A stretch of DNA of 64,000 bases. Source: Halodesulfurarchaeum sp. HSR-GB (GTDB taxonomy: Archaea > Halobacteriota > Halobacteria > Halobacteriales > Halobacteriaceae). The stretch lies in NCBI RefSeq assembly GCF_031432215.1, contig NZ_JAVKGN010000003.1, positions 40,879-104,878 of the forward strand. The letters are read 5' to 3'. The position numbers and the translations under genes are program-made. Within the stretch, counting starts at the first letter, position 1. Each line of letters begins with the position of its first letter. The notes below the pieces were generated by a model. The model was not told where the DNA came from. It searched no databases and was given only the letters and a program-made list of their open reading frames with translations. This document shows, one piece after another, positions 1 to 8,168 of the stretch.

Positions 1-819
1 CCAGTTCCGCGCCGCCCCGTGAATCCGCACGCGCTCGCCTTCTTCGATCCAGGGTTGATTCGATTTCTCCCAGACGGTCACCTTCGTTCGTCCGCTCTCG
101 TCCTCGATGAGCCCGACTTGCTGAATGGCCGATGAATCCGCATCCCACAACTGGGTCACGGCCCCTTCGATGCTCACCTCCTTCCGGTTCACGTCCTCGA
201 CCTTCCCTATTGGGATCACCTGTCCCGGCGCCGTCTGGAGCTCCTCGAACACCCCGACGACCGCACTCGTCATGTCTCTCCCCATGACGACCGCTTCGGC
301 CAGCCGCCGACTGATCGCCGCCCGCGACCACCCATCCAGCTTCTCGGCCAACCGCATCGACTGCTTGTTCACAGCCGCCAACTGCTCCTGTTTGAGTTCT
401 GCACGTGGGTCCGGCCGATCCGGGTCTGCCATTGGGTCCACGCTCGCTCTCCGCCTCTGGAACTCCGTCCGACGCTTCGCACTTTGTTTTGCCGCGATAT
501 CTCGCGTTCGCTTCTCCCGACCCTCCTGTGTCCCGAGTTCGGCTTGGGCACTGATGCGCTCCAACTCAGCCTCCCGCGCCTTGATGCGTTCTTCCTGTTC
601 GAGGGTCTTCCCGAACAGGTGATCCGGCCCTGCTTCGACCCGCGCGTCCGGATGGTTTGAATCGACTTTCGCCTGCACTTCCATATCGACCGTCGCCCGG
701 AACTCCGGGGTCTCATCGACGACCTCGAAGCCATTCTCGTCGACCTCGGCTTCATCGTGTTTCTCGAATGCCTGTTCATCGACCGAAACTACTTCACTGG
801 AGACGTTCTTACTTGACAT
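1..819 (-). CDS. RPA-like OB-fold single-stranded DNA-binding protein (3' end outside the window)
   Basis: The frame is open from an ATG at 819 down to base 1, giving 273 residues and no stop, so the C-terminus lies outside the window. The first 120 residues are highly charged and probably helical. From about residue 190 there is an OB-fold-like stretch (GQVIPIGKV, VSIEGAVTQLWD, RTKVTVWEKS, GERVRIHGAA) typical of haloarchaeal replication-protein-A relatives, which coat single-stranded DNA in replication and repair. The family is common on haloarchaeal plasmids, which fits the RecQ-like gene at 5.8 kb. The family call rests on recognised OB motifs only. Whether a second OB fold or a zinc finger follows cannot be seen. 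Confidence 0.5.
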   Translation of the reverse strand, partial: MSSKNVSSEVVSVDEQAFEKHDEAEVDENGFEVVDETPEFRATVDMEVQAKVDSNHPDARVEAGPDHLFGKTLEQEERIKAREAELERISAQAELGTQEGREKRTRDIAAKQSAKRRTEFQRRRASVDPMADPDRPDPRAELKQEQLAAVNKQSMRLAEKLDGWSRAAISRRLAEAVVMGRDMTSAVVGVFEELQTAPGQVIPIGKVEDVNRKEVSIEGAVTQLWDADSSAIQQVGLIEDESGRTKVTVWEKSNQPWIEEGERVRIHGAARNW

Positions 820-1030
820 GGCGGAACCTCGAAGGCGCTCACTCGGCGTCTTCTTTCGACACCACGACTCTCCAGCCGTGGCTGTCCACAACGACCAACA
901 TCATCCATCGCGCGCTCTCGCTTGCGCCTTCGCGAGCGCCCTAGGGCGCGAGCGAGAGCGCGCCAGGAGGCCACCCATCCAGCACCGCGCGCCGACCCGC
1001 CCGGAGCGAGCGGCCAGCTTTAAGCCGTTT

Positions 1031-1300
1031 CTCGCGTCCGGCCCGGACTGCGGGTCCGTGTCCAGGGCGACGGTCGTGAGCACGGCGAGCCGTGGTGTGG
1101 CTCGCCGCGCGGAACGGGCCAAAGCGCTGGAACGCGAAAGCCCGCGAGGGGCGCAACCGAAAACGCGCTTAATGCTGGCGTCGAGACCAGATTTACTTTA
1201 GCCCGGAACGGGCGCGGGCGGTGCGGAGAGCGCCCGCACGCCCGGAATGGTCGGTCGCGAGTGACGCGGAGGGCGGAATGCGGCGAGCGGGACGGGCCGG
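1031..1300. repeat. GC-rich structured dispersed repeat, copy 1
   Basis: The 820-1469 gap has no convincing gene. It holds this element, which matches 5431-5700 over about 270 bp with small indels. Shared blocks include GTCCGGCCCGGAC, AAAGCGCTGGAACGCGAAAG, GCCCGGAACGGGC and CGCCCGCACGCCCGGAATGG. A hairpin at 1083-1107 (stem CGGCGAGCC/GGCTCGCCG, 7-nt loop) has a counterpart of different sequence but the same geometry in copy 2. That points to selection for structure rather than for protein. The ORFs crossing it are arginine/proline-rich and not conserved in frame. It may be a non-coding RNA, a MITE-like element or a structured regulatory region. Confidence 0.5.
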
Positions 1301-1388
1301 AGAGAAACACCAAAATAGGAGGTGTCAGTGCGCCTGCTTACCGAACCTCGATCTTGTGCTGAAATTTCTATAATTTGAGAAAACAGGC

Positions 1389-1418
1389 CTGCTGCATACA
1401 GACCATCTATTTAGTAGA
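1389..1418 (-). repeat. Dispersed CTGCTGAATA-type palindromic repeat, divergent copy
   Basis: Read on the minus strand, this gives AAATAGATGG then TCTGTATGCAGCAGG. It resembles the repeats at 46.49 and 47.17 kb (TGCTGAATAGAT then GCGTATGCAGCA). It is the most divergent member of the family and lies in the intergenic space between the structured repeat and the gene at 1470. Confidence 0.5.
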
Positions 1419-1469
1419 GCGGTAGCGATGGATTGTCTTGATATCTGAGAGGGCGGCGTGTGGGTTGGC

Positions 1470-1745
1470 TCACATTCCCATATCGACAGCTTCACCGGGG
1501 ATTGGAAGATCTGGAGGGGCGACCCCGAGCAGTTCAGCTGCGTGATCGAGCGCCATGTCGAACCCATAGTACCGCTCCAGTTCATCGCCATCCGGTGTCG
1601 TTCGCACTTTCACCATCGCATACCCTTCTCGATTCTGAATCACTGCCGCGGTACGTCCTGCATGTCCAAATTCAAGCACCCGCTCTGACTCGGTTTCAAA
1701 ATACCGAGTTGTAATCCCATTTTCTTCCAGCGTCACGTTTATCAT
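1470..1745 (-). CDS. Small conserved hypothetical protein (91 aa)
   Basis: This is an acidic 91-residue protein starting at an ATG at 1745. It contains short beta-rich segments (TAAVIQNREGYAMVKVRT) and a helical C-terminus ending in PDLPIPGEAVDMGM. It has no membrane segment, signal peptide or metal motif. It is divergent from pdxS (their starts are about 120 bp apart), so the two could share a regulatory region. Codon use and acidity look like a real haloarchaeal gene. I do not recognise the function. Confidence 0.5.
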   Translation of the reverse strand: MINVTLEENGITTRYFETESERVLEFGHAGRTAAVIQNREGYAMVKVRTTPDGDELERYYGFDMALDHAAELLGVAPPDLPIPGEAVDMGM

Positions 1746-1836
1746 AGCTCTTCGTAGGATGCCAGGATACAGTCACACTTGTTGGTTTCCGTCGAATTGT
1801 CATGATCGTCACTACACTTCCACCTGTCCATCGAAG

Positions 1837-1846
1837 CCTTTAGAAA
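1837..1846 (+). promoter_or_regulatory. TATA box of pdxS-pdxT
   Basis: CCTTTAGAAA lies about 27 bp before the ATG at 1869. Archaeal transcription starts about 25 bp downstream of the TATA box, so the pdxS message would be leaderless or nearly so. This supports 1869 over 1860 as the start codon. Confidence 0.5.
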
Positions 1847-1868
1847 CCTGAATGGGGGAATGGTTCTC

Positions 1869-2777
1869 ATGGCTGAAGCGACAGATCTTGAGGAACTTCG
1901 TCACGGCACTGATCTCGTCAAGCAGGGATTTGCCCGGATGCAGAAAGGGGGCGTCATTATGGACGTCGTCAACCGGAAGCAGGCCCGGATCGCCGAGGAT
2001 GCAGGGGCCGTCGCAGTGATGGCGCTTGAGGCCGTTCCGGCAGATATCCGCAAGCGTGGCGGTGTTGCCCGGATGGCCGATCCCGGGGAGGTCCGGGAAA
2101 TAATCGATGAGGTATCGATTCCAGTCATGGGTAAATCACGGATCGGCCACACGAAAGAGGCAGAGATCTTGGAGACGACAGGCGTCGACATGATCGATGA
2201 GAGCGAGGTGCTTACTCCTGCGGACGACCGCTATCATATCGATAAACGCGAATTTACCGCGCCGTTCGTCTGTGGCGCTCGCGACCTCGGCGAAGCACTC
2301 CGGCGGATCGATGAAGGCGCCGCCATGATTCGTACCAAAGGAGAGGCCGGAACCGGTGACGTGAACCAGGCCGTCCATCACCAGCGCAATATCAAGGGCG
2401 CAATCCGGCAGCTTGAAGGGATGACTCATGAAGAGCGGGAGTCATGGGCTCGTGAACACGAGGCTCCTGCAGAACTCGTCCACGAAACTGCGGAAATGGG
2501 TCGGCTGCCAGTGGTGAACTTCGCTGCTGGTGGCATAGCCACACCAGCGGACGCGGCGCTGATGATGCACCACGGTTGCGACGGCATCTTCGTCGGTAGC
2601 GGCATCTTTGGTGCCGAGAATCCTCAGGCGATGGGTGAAGCGATAGTTGAGGCGGTCAACAACTGGGACTCCCCCGAGACGCTGGCTGCGATTGCTGAAG
2701 GTGCTGGTCAGGGGATGGAAGGCGAAGCCAACGCAGATATCCCCGAAGATGAGCGCCTTCAGGGGCGCGGTGTGTGA
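1869..2777 (+). CDS. pdxS: Pyridoxal 5'-phosphate synthase lyase subunit PdxS
   Basis: PdxS condenses ribose 5-phosphate, glyceraldehyde 3-phosphate and ammonia into pyridoxal 5'-phosphate in the cytoplasm. The 302-residue TIM-barrel protein keeps the known active-site residues: Asp32 (GGVIMDVVN), the Schiff-base Lys89 (VMGKSRIGH) and Lys157 ([10 protein letters not shown]). All three are offset by 8 from the Bacillus numbering (D24, K81, K149). The phosphate-binding [12 protein letters not shown] and [12 protein letters not shown] segments are present. An upstream GTG/ATG at 1860 is possible, but 1869 fits the TATA spacing and the usual N-terminus ([12 protein letters not shown]). pdxT follows 25 bp later and would supply the ammonia. 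Confidence 0.5.
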   Translation: MAEATDLEELRHGTDLVKQGFARMQKGGVIMDVVNRKQARIAEDAGAVAVMALEAVPADIRKRGGVARMADPGEVREIIDEVSIPVMGKSRIGHTKEAEILETTGVDMIDESEVLTPADDRYHIDKREFTAPFVCGARDLGEALRRIDEGAAMIRTKGEAGTGDVNQAVHHQRNIKGAIRQLEGMTHEERESWAREHEAPAELVHETAEMGRLPVVNFAAGGIATPADAALMMHHGCDGIFVGSGIFGAENPQAMGEAIVEAVNNWDSPETLAAIAEGAGQGMEGEANADIPEDERLQGRGV

Positions 2778-2802
2778 ACACGAGTCATCTCGAACTGGAA
2801 TT

Positions 2803-3402
2803 ATGACCCTGACTGCTGGTGTCATTGCTCTGCAAGGCGACGTGAGTGAGCATGTCACCGCCATCGAACACGCTGGATCCCGCCACGGAGAGACAGTTGA
2901 AGTGCTGGAAGTTCGTGAATCGGGACAAGTTCCTGAGTGTGATGTTTTGTCGATGCCAGGGGGAGAGTCCACGGCTATTTCCCAGTTCATCCATCGTGAA
3001 GGAATCGCTTCAGAAATCGTCGACCATGTTAATGCCGGAAAGCCACTTTTGGCGACATGTGCTGGATTGATCCTTGCAGCACAAGACGCCCAAGATAGCC
3101 GCGTAGAGACGTTAGACTTGATTGAAGTTAGCGTCGATCGGAATGCATTCGGTCGGCAGAAAGATAGCTTTGAAACGAATCTACAAATCAGAGGGTTAGA
3201 TGAGCCGTTTCCAGCCGTCTTTATCCGGGCTCCCTCGATAACAGAAGTGGGAGAGGGGGTTGAGGTGCTTGCTGAGCATGATGGGCGGGTTGTTGCCGTC
3301 CGGGAACCTCCTGTTGTTGGCACCGCGTTTCATCCTGAACTGACCGGGGCTTCCCAAATACATGATTTGGTGTTTTTCGAGTCGGATTTACCTCCACAAT
3401 AA
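2803..3402 (+). CDS. pdxT: Pyridoxal 5'-phosphate synthase glutaminase subunit PdxT
   Basis: PdxT hydrolyses glutamine and channels the ammonia into PdxS; twelve copies of each subunit form the known complex. The 199-residue class I glutamine amidotransferase has the oxyanion-region MPGGES (51-56), nucleophile Cys86 (LATCAGLIL) and the His177/Glu179 pair (FHPEL), so it should be active. The frame is open further upstream to 2647, but that part overlaps pdxS and is not PdxT-like. The ATG at 2803 gives the family's normal MTLTAGVIALQGDV start. It is transcribed with pdxS. Confidence 0.5.
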   Translation: MTLTAGVIALQGDVSEHVTAIEHAGSRHGETVEVLEVRESGQVPECDVLSMPGGESTAISQFIHREGIASEIVDHVNAGKPLLATCAGLILAAQDAQDSRVETLDLIEVSVDRNAFGRQKDSFETNLQIRGLDEPFPAVFIRAPSITEVGEGVEVLAEHDGRVVAVREPPVVGTAFHPELTGASQIHDLVFFESDLPPQ

Positions 3403-3639
3403 CCAGGTCGCAGATATCGTTATTTTCAACATTACGGAGTTTGCTGCATTCGCGCCCTGTATACAGCACGCTCCTGAGAATGTGTCTGAATTTAGTAATA
3501 CTATTCAGAGCTGTAATAGGTGTGTTCGGCGTATCAGTTCAAAAAGCAAGCGACCAGCGGGTCGACATCCACTCCACAGATAGGAGCGTCCGCTCGCTAG
3601 CGTTGAGGACGCTACGGCGGCACCTCGCGGGTCTGTGCG

Positions 3640-4881
3640 CTATTCGTTGGGCGTCACTGTGGCTCCCTCGACGGGAAACCACTGGTGATCGTCCCACTGG
3701 AACCGCACGGGCCGTGCCGTCGGCCTGACTGTTGTGTTCGTTGCTCGTTCGAGCAATGTTCTCGAAGCAACGAGGTCGGCGTGGCCGTCGAAACCACACG
3801 GACAGGTGAGCGTCTCTCGATGCCGGCGTGTTCGGTCCCGTTCGCCACATTCTGGACAGGTTTGGGACGTCCACGCCTCCGAGAGTGCTCCTACGTCGAT
3901 TCCGTACTCTTCACAGACTGATTCGAGTCGATCGATACACTGCCGGTGAGCCCAGAAGGTCTGTGCTTTGAGGTTCGCTTCGACTGACCAGTACTCACCG
4001 AGCACCCCGGTGAGATCGCCGTGGTAGAGCGTTGAGACACCAGCCGCCTCTAAACGCTCGACTAAGTCCCGAAGGAGTGCGTTCACTGCATGGTCACGTC
4101 GCCGCGAGCGTTTGCGATAGAGCCGTTTGATTCGTTGACTCGTGTGTCGTCCATCAGGGAGTTTCGCTTGAGCGCTGGCGATAGCGTTAGTCGTCTCTCG
4201 AAACTGCTCGAACGGGGTTTGTCCACTGTAGAGATACTGCTCCTCGGTCGTTGTCGTACAGGCAACGAGCACGTTTGCACCGAGATCGAGTGCAGCGGCC
4301 TCGGAGCCATCTGATCTGCTCTCTTCGACGTCGTCGATGGTTACGGATTGATGCACACGGTACGTCTCTTCGACCGAGTCGTACGAGATTTCGAGTCGAC
4401 CACTGTCTCCACGCCACTTCGGATTGCCCCGAACCGGTAACCGAAGCCGTTCGTACATTCCGAATCCGTACTCGTCTTTGAGATCCATGCCGATGCGGAT
4501 TTCCAGTCGGGACCGCCTGTTCCACTGAATGGTGTACGAATCGTTTCGAATGTACGTTCGGAGTTCTCGGCCATCGTCTTGATTCCCCCAGTAGCCGGGG
4601 GGACTCGGATCGTACTCAGGATCGTTGAGAAGTTCGAAGAAGGATCGCCATGCAGTATCGTTCACGCGAGCAATCTGTTGGGTCGTCGCTCCGCTTAGCA
4701 CGTCGACGTACTCGTCGTAGTAGCCATCGCACTCCCAGACACTTTCGCCGTCGAAGAACTGCTGGCGGCGGTCGTAGGTGAGTTTATTCCAGAGACTTGC
4801 CGACGCGTCCAGCACTCGCGTAAGGATTTCTTCTGTTGTTTCAGAGTCGGGAGCAATATCGAATGTATTCGTTCGTTTCAT
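3640..4881 (-). CDS. tnpB: TnpB-type RNA-guided nuclease (IS1341-like OrfB)
   Basis: This 413-residue protein has the TnpB layout: an N-terminal helical region, a RuvC-like core with Asp199 ([10 protein letters not shown]), a zinc ribbon (Cys342, 345, 360, 362) and the last RuvC Asp369 ([13 protein letters not shown]). In characterised TnpBs a glutamate sits in an E-D-L motif between the two Asp residues. Here the aligned sequence reads YHGDLTGVL, so that Glu appears to be Gly288. No tnpA is present, as is usual for IS1341-type elements. The 3' side (3500-3640) would hold the guide RNA if the element follows the family pattern. It sits between the two GC-rich repeat copies. The 3403-3639 stretch has no gene. 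Confidence 0.5.
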   Translation of the reverse strand: MKRTNTFDIAPDSETTEEILTRVLDASASLWNKLTYDRRQQFFDGESVWECDGYYDEYVDVLSGATTQQIARVNDTAWRSFFELLNDPEYDPSPPGYWGNQDDGRELRTYIRNDSYTIQWNRRSRLEIRIGMDLKDEYGFGMYERLRLPVRGNPKWRGDSGRLEISYDSVEETYRVHQSVTIDDVEESRSDGSEAAALDLGANVLVACTTTTEEQYLYSGQTPFEQFRETTNAIASAQAKLPDGRHTSQRIKRLYRKRSRRRDHAVNALLRDLVERLEAAGVSTLYHGDLTGVLGEYWSVEANLKAQTFWAHRQCIDRLESVCEEYGIDVGALSEAWTSQTCPECGERDRTRRHRETLTCPCGFDGHADLVASRTLLERATNTTVRPTARPVRFQWDDHQWFPVEGATVTPNE

Positions 4882-5006
4882 GGATCTGAACGATATTACA
4901 TCCAGGGCACGCCTTCGCCGATTCCAGTTGACTGCACGATTCTCGGAAAACTACTGTCGGAGCTGGTCTGGCAACGTCGTCTCGTTTTCAATTCCTCTCT
5001 GGTGAA

Positions 5007-5050
5007 GGCACGATCACGTCGCGCCTCCGCCCGTTCCGGGCGCGAAAAAC
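5007..5050. repeat. Short hairpin repeat, copy A
   Basis: GGCACGATCACGTCG is followed by a GC stem (CGCGCC with GGCGCG) and GAAAAAC. It aligns with 5337-5380. The two copies flank the 58-residue gene at 5080-5256. On the minus strand copy A follows that gene, so a terminator role is possible. Confidence 0.5.
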
Positions 5051-5079
5051 CAACACAAGCAAGTCGAGTTGGGGTCACA

Positions 5080-5256
5080 TCATTGGTCGCTGTGACCCCA
5101 CATCCGCGGGACATAGCCGAGATGCTCGATGTCGTCAGCGTAGTCACGAAGGAGCCCCATGAGGACGACTTCGGGAACGCCGGATTCGGCTTGGTCGACC
5201 AGCCAGTCTTCCAGTTCGTCTTCGGCCTGCTCAATCCCGTTAAGATCAACGGACAT
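5080..5256 (-). CDS. Small acidic hypothetical protein (58 aa)
   Basis: A 58-codon frame runs from an ATG at 5256 to TGA at 5080-5082. The product begins MSVDLNGIEQAEDELEDWL and ends YVPRMWGHSDQ. It is strongly acidic and helical, with the codon bias of the neighbouring real genes; the overlapping longer frames on both strands are arginine/serine-rich and look like shadows. It has no recognisable domain. It is bracketed by two related hairpin repeats, as if carried as a small cassette. It resembles small haloarchaeal plasmid proteins, but I cannot assign a function. Confidence 0.5.
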   Translation of the reverse strand: MSVDLNGIEQAEDELEDWLVDQAESGVPEVVLMGLLRDYADDIEHLGYVPRMWGHSDQ

Positions 5257-5336
5257 CCGGCCAGTCCCCCGCTGATTGACGATACACCTGTCGCCGGTGG
5301 CGTTGTTCCATCAGAAATCACCTGTATTACCATGCA

Positions 5337-5380
5337 GGCACGATCGCTTCGAGCCTGCACCCATTGCAGGCGCAAAAAGA
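5337..5380. repeat. Short hairpin repeat, copy B
   Basis: GGCACGATCGCTTCG is followed by stem GCCTGC (5353-5358) and GCAGGC (5366-5371), then GCAAAAAG. It is related to 5007-5050. It lies upstream of the 58-residue gene's start. Confidence 0.5.
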
Positions 5381-5430
5381 ACCACCGGCGACGTAGTCAG
5401 TGCAGAGGTGTGCCGATACCGATATGCCCG

Positions 5431-5700
5431 CTCGTGTCCGGCCCGGACTGTGGGTTCGTGTCCAGAGCGACTGTCGCCGAGAACGCGCGCCACACCGCGG
5501 CGCGCGACAGCGCAGGCGGGACAAAGCGCTGGAACGCGAAAGCCCGCGAGGGGCGCAACCGACGGGGATACCCGCTGGCGTCGAGGGCACATTCATTTTA
5601 GCCCGGAACGGGCGCTCGCGGTGCGGAGAGCGCCCGCACGCCCGGAATGGTCGGTCGCGAGCGACGCGGAGGGCGGAATGCGGCGAGTGGGGCGTGCCGG
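5431..5700. repeat. GC-rich structured dispersed repeat, copy 2
   Basis: This is the second copy of the element at 1031-1300, in the same orientation and 4,400 bp away. The hairpin at 5484-5506 has stem CGCGCGCC/GGCGCGCG and again a 7-nt loop. Its sequence differs from copy 1 but the pairing is kept. The flanking shared blocks are almost identical. The region from 5257 to 5773 has no convincing gene. Confidence 0.5.
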
Positions 5701-5773
5701 GAACGACACAACGGCCTCATCACGGAGATGAATCGTCACCGAACAGAGATGGCTCGGACAGCAACGGCCGGTG

Positions 5774-7855
5774 TTACCACCGGGTCCGTTCTGCCAACGC
5801 AAAGGGATAAACTGGACCGCTCCCGGCATCGCGAAGCATCAGTGCCGCCTCTGTGAAACTCCACCGTGAGCCGACAGTGTCGTCGATCAGCAGGACAGGC
5901 TCGGCCCGAACCTCATCAGTCGTCGCGAACGCCCCCTCGACGTTCCAGCGTTTCTGGTAGGAGTTCGCCAGTTCGTGCTGGGGCTGCATCGGTTCGACCT
6001 GTTCGACGGCGTGGACGTAATCGATTCCCAGTCCGGTCGCGATTCGTCTGGCGAGATCCTGAACCTTCTCCTCGCCCGTCGGGGAGGGAACAGCAGTGAC
6101 CCAGGTCGGACTTGATGACGGTGTCCACTCCTGTTTGATGTACTCGACTGCGGCGTCAACCAGCTTCTGGCTGTACCCATTGTCTTGGTCAAACTGTTGG
6201 CTGACCAGCGCGCCATACCCTGGGTCACCGTAAACTGCCAATGCACGCCCCGGTTCAGGTTTCCGCTCTTCAGCGATTTTCGAGCGGCCGTCTTCCTTGG
6301 GCATGTAGTATCGGGGCGATATCTCGGCTACCGATTCAGCCCGGTAGTGCTCTACGGCCGCCGAAACGAGGCTTTCGTCCTGCACCTCCGTCGGGAGGAC
6401 CGGCCCCCTACAGGAGGCACAGCGGCCACAATCCTCCTCGAGGGAGCCATCTAATTCGTCGTCGATGAACCGGGTCAGACAGTCGTCGGTTTGGACGAAC
6501 TGCTTGATACGCTCGAGCTCCCGTCGACGTTGCTGGGTGACTGACGCGATGCGGTCGTGGTCGTAGTTCCAGTCGGCGGCTGTCCGCTCAAATCCGTCCT
6601 CAACCCGAATGACGGCGTTGTCGACCCGAACCATGTCTAGACACTGGGAGGCCGCCTTCCAGGAGATGTTCGCCCGTTTGAGGAGCTGGTACTTGTGCAA
6701 TGGCACCTCGCTGTCCGCCAGCGTCGAAAGTACGATCTCGAACTCCTCGGGGTCGGGAAACGCTTCCTCGATGAAGTACTCCGCAATCTGGTTGTCCTCG
6801 TCGCCGGAGAGAAGGACAGCGAAGGCGTCGTCTAGGTCACGCCCCGCCCGTCCAATCTCCTGGTAGTACCGGATAAGATTCGGCGGACGTTGGAAGTGAA
6901 TAACCCAGCCCAGATCTGGTTTGTTGAACCCCATCCCGAGGGCATTCGTGGCTGCCAGGCCGTCCACTTCGTTCGCCATGAGTTGGGCTTCCAGTTCGCG
7001 GCGACGCTCGTCGTCCATTCCGCCATGGTATGGCTCGAACTCGAGGCCCTGTTGTCGCATCCACTCGGCGACCGTCTCAACCTCGTCGGTCGTCAGGCAG
7101 TACACGATGCCCGAGGATGGCAGGTCGGGGACGTTCTCAGCGAGCCAGGCGAGCCGCCGGGCCCGTGACCCCAGCTTGTTTGTCTGGAGACGCAGTGACT
7201 TCCGGACGAGATCACCACGGATTACCTGGAGATCGGGAACTTGATTGGTAACATCATCGACGACTCGATCGTTGGCGGTTGCAGTCGTCGCCGCCACCGG
7301 GATGTGGTCCGGTAGCTGCTGGAGGATGCGTCTAATTCGGCGGTAATCCGGGCGGAAATCGTGCCCCCAATCGGAGATACAGTGCGCTTCGTCCACGACA
7401 AGAAGCCCGAACTCCTCGTCCATCGCGAGTAACACATCCTCCTGGAACTCGGGATTCGCCAGTCGCTCCGGTGAGATCAGCAGCAGATCACAGCGCCCCT
7501 CGCGAACGGCGTCTTTTGCCTCGGACCACTCCTCTTTGTTCTTGGAGTTGATGGTCCACGCGTTCAGGTCGAGCTGCGTTTCGGCGTCCTGGATCTGGTT
7601 ACGCATCAGCGCCAGTAGCGGACTGATGATGAGCGTTGGGCCGTGGCCCTGTTCACGGAGTAGTTTAGTTGCGATGAAGTACACCGTGCTCTTGCCCCAC
7701 CCAGTCCGCTGAACGAGGAAGACTCGCTCCTGTCGGTTGACCAGCCGGTCAATAGCCTCCCACTGATCTGTGCGGAATTCCGCCCCCGGTCCGATACTAC
7801 GTTCCAAGAGCTCCTGCGCCCGGCGCTTGGTACTCTCGCTCGAATCCCCGTTCAC
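5774..7855 (-). CDS. RecQ-family DNA helicase with C-terminal phosphoribosyltransferase-like domain
   Basis: An ATP-dependent DNA unwinding enzyme of 693 residues. The helicase core has Walker A TGWGKST (51-57), DEAH (155-158, VVDEAHCISDWGHDFRPDY) and the RecQ motif VI QEIGRAGRD (332-340), then a CGRCASC zinc site near residue 460. In place of an HRDC domain, the last 150 residues look like a phosphoribosyltransferase, with VLLIDDTVGSRWS near the end matching the PRPP-loop pattern of ComF-like proteins. The start is uncertain: the frame is open to a GTG at 7909, but that part overlaps the PIN gene and is not RecQ-like, so the GTG at 7855 is preferred. It probably acts in recombination or restart of the element's DNA. 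Confidence 0.5.
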   Translation of the reverse strand: MNGDSSESTKRRAQELLERSIGPGAEFRTDQWEAIDRLVNRQERVFLVQRTGWGKSTVYFIATKLLREQGHGPTLIISPLLALMRNQIQDAETQLDLNAWTINSKNKEEWSEAKDAVREGRCDLLLISPERLANPEFQEDVLLAMDEEFGLLVVDEAHCISDWGHDFRPDYRRIRRILQQLPDHIPVAATTATANDRVVDDVTNQVPDLQVIRGDLVRKSLRLQTNKLGSRARRLAWLAENVPDLPSSGIVYCLTTDEVETVAEWMRQQGLEFEPYHGGMDDERRRELEAQLMANEVDGLAATNALGMGFNKPDLGWVIHFQRPPNLIRYYQEIGRAGRDLDDAFAVLLSGDEDNQIAEYFIEEAFPDPEEFEIVLSTLADSEVPLHKYQLLKRANISWKAASQCLDMVRVDNAVIRVEDGFERTAADWNYDHDRIASVTQQRRRELERIKQFVQTDDCLTRFIDDELDGSLEEDCGRCASCRGPVLPTEVQDESLVSAAVEHYRAESVAEISPRYYMPKEDGRSKIAEERKPEPGRALAVYGDPGYGALVSQQFDQDNGYSQKLVDAAVEYIKQEWTPSSSPTWVTAVPSPTGEEKVQDLARRIATGLGIDYVHAVEQVEPMQPQHELANSYQKRWNVEGAFATTDEVRAEPVLLIDDTVGSRWSFTEAALMLRDAGSGPVYPFALAERTRW

Positions 7856-8168
7856 GCTGAACGTGATTGGTTGATCCGTGAAAAGAGTTCTCGATGTACC
7901 GCTGCACACCGTCCATCGCCCGCGAGACGATGGAATCAGAAAACTTGGGCGGCGACGCGACTGTTGTCCACTCCTCGTCGATCGCGGCGTCGATGGGCGG
8001 TGCCTCGACGTCAGGGTCGTCGACGGCCAACTCGTCGCACATCCGTTCAGGGAGGACGAAGGTGATGTCGTTCCGGCGAGCGAATCGCCGAACAGCCTGG
8101 TAACGGCTGTTCGACGGCTGGCCCATTGCGACGAACAGGCCGGTGTCGGCGATGTGGAGCGCGCTCAC
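7797..8168 (-). CDS. PIN-domain protein, C-terminus replaced (truncated)
   Basis: The first 95 residues look like a VapC-type PIN ribonuclease: IADTGLFVAMG with the first metal-binding Asp, and PERMCDEL with the expected Glu. After MDGVQRYIENS the sequence becomes meaningless and overlaps the 5' end of the recQ-like gene in another frame. PIN domains need further acidic residues in their C-terminal half, which are absent here, so the protein is probably inactive. The start overlaps the stop of the upstream regulator by 4 bp (ATGA), so the two were an operon. A deletion joining this gene to recQ is the simplest explanation. Confidence 0.5.
   Translation of the reverse strand: MSALHIADTGLFVAMGQPSNSRYQAVRRFARRNDITFVLPERMCDELAVDDPDVEAPPIDAAIDEEWTTVASPPKFSDSIVSRAMDGVQRYIENSFHGSTNHVQRERGFEREYQAPGAGALGT

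Noticed and set aside
818..1313. Several overlapping frames of 70-130 codons on both strands
   Set aside because: They arise from the GC-rich repeat. None is conserved in frame between the two repeat copies.
2647..2802. A longer PdxT starting inside pdxS
   Set aside because: The extra 52 residues are a pdxS shadow. The ATG at 2803 gives the family's normal N-terminus.
5002..5601. Long plus-strand frame of 199 codons
   Set aside because: It crosses the real 58-codon minus-strand gene and the structured repeat. Its product is arginine/serine-rich and unlike any haloarchaeal protein.
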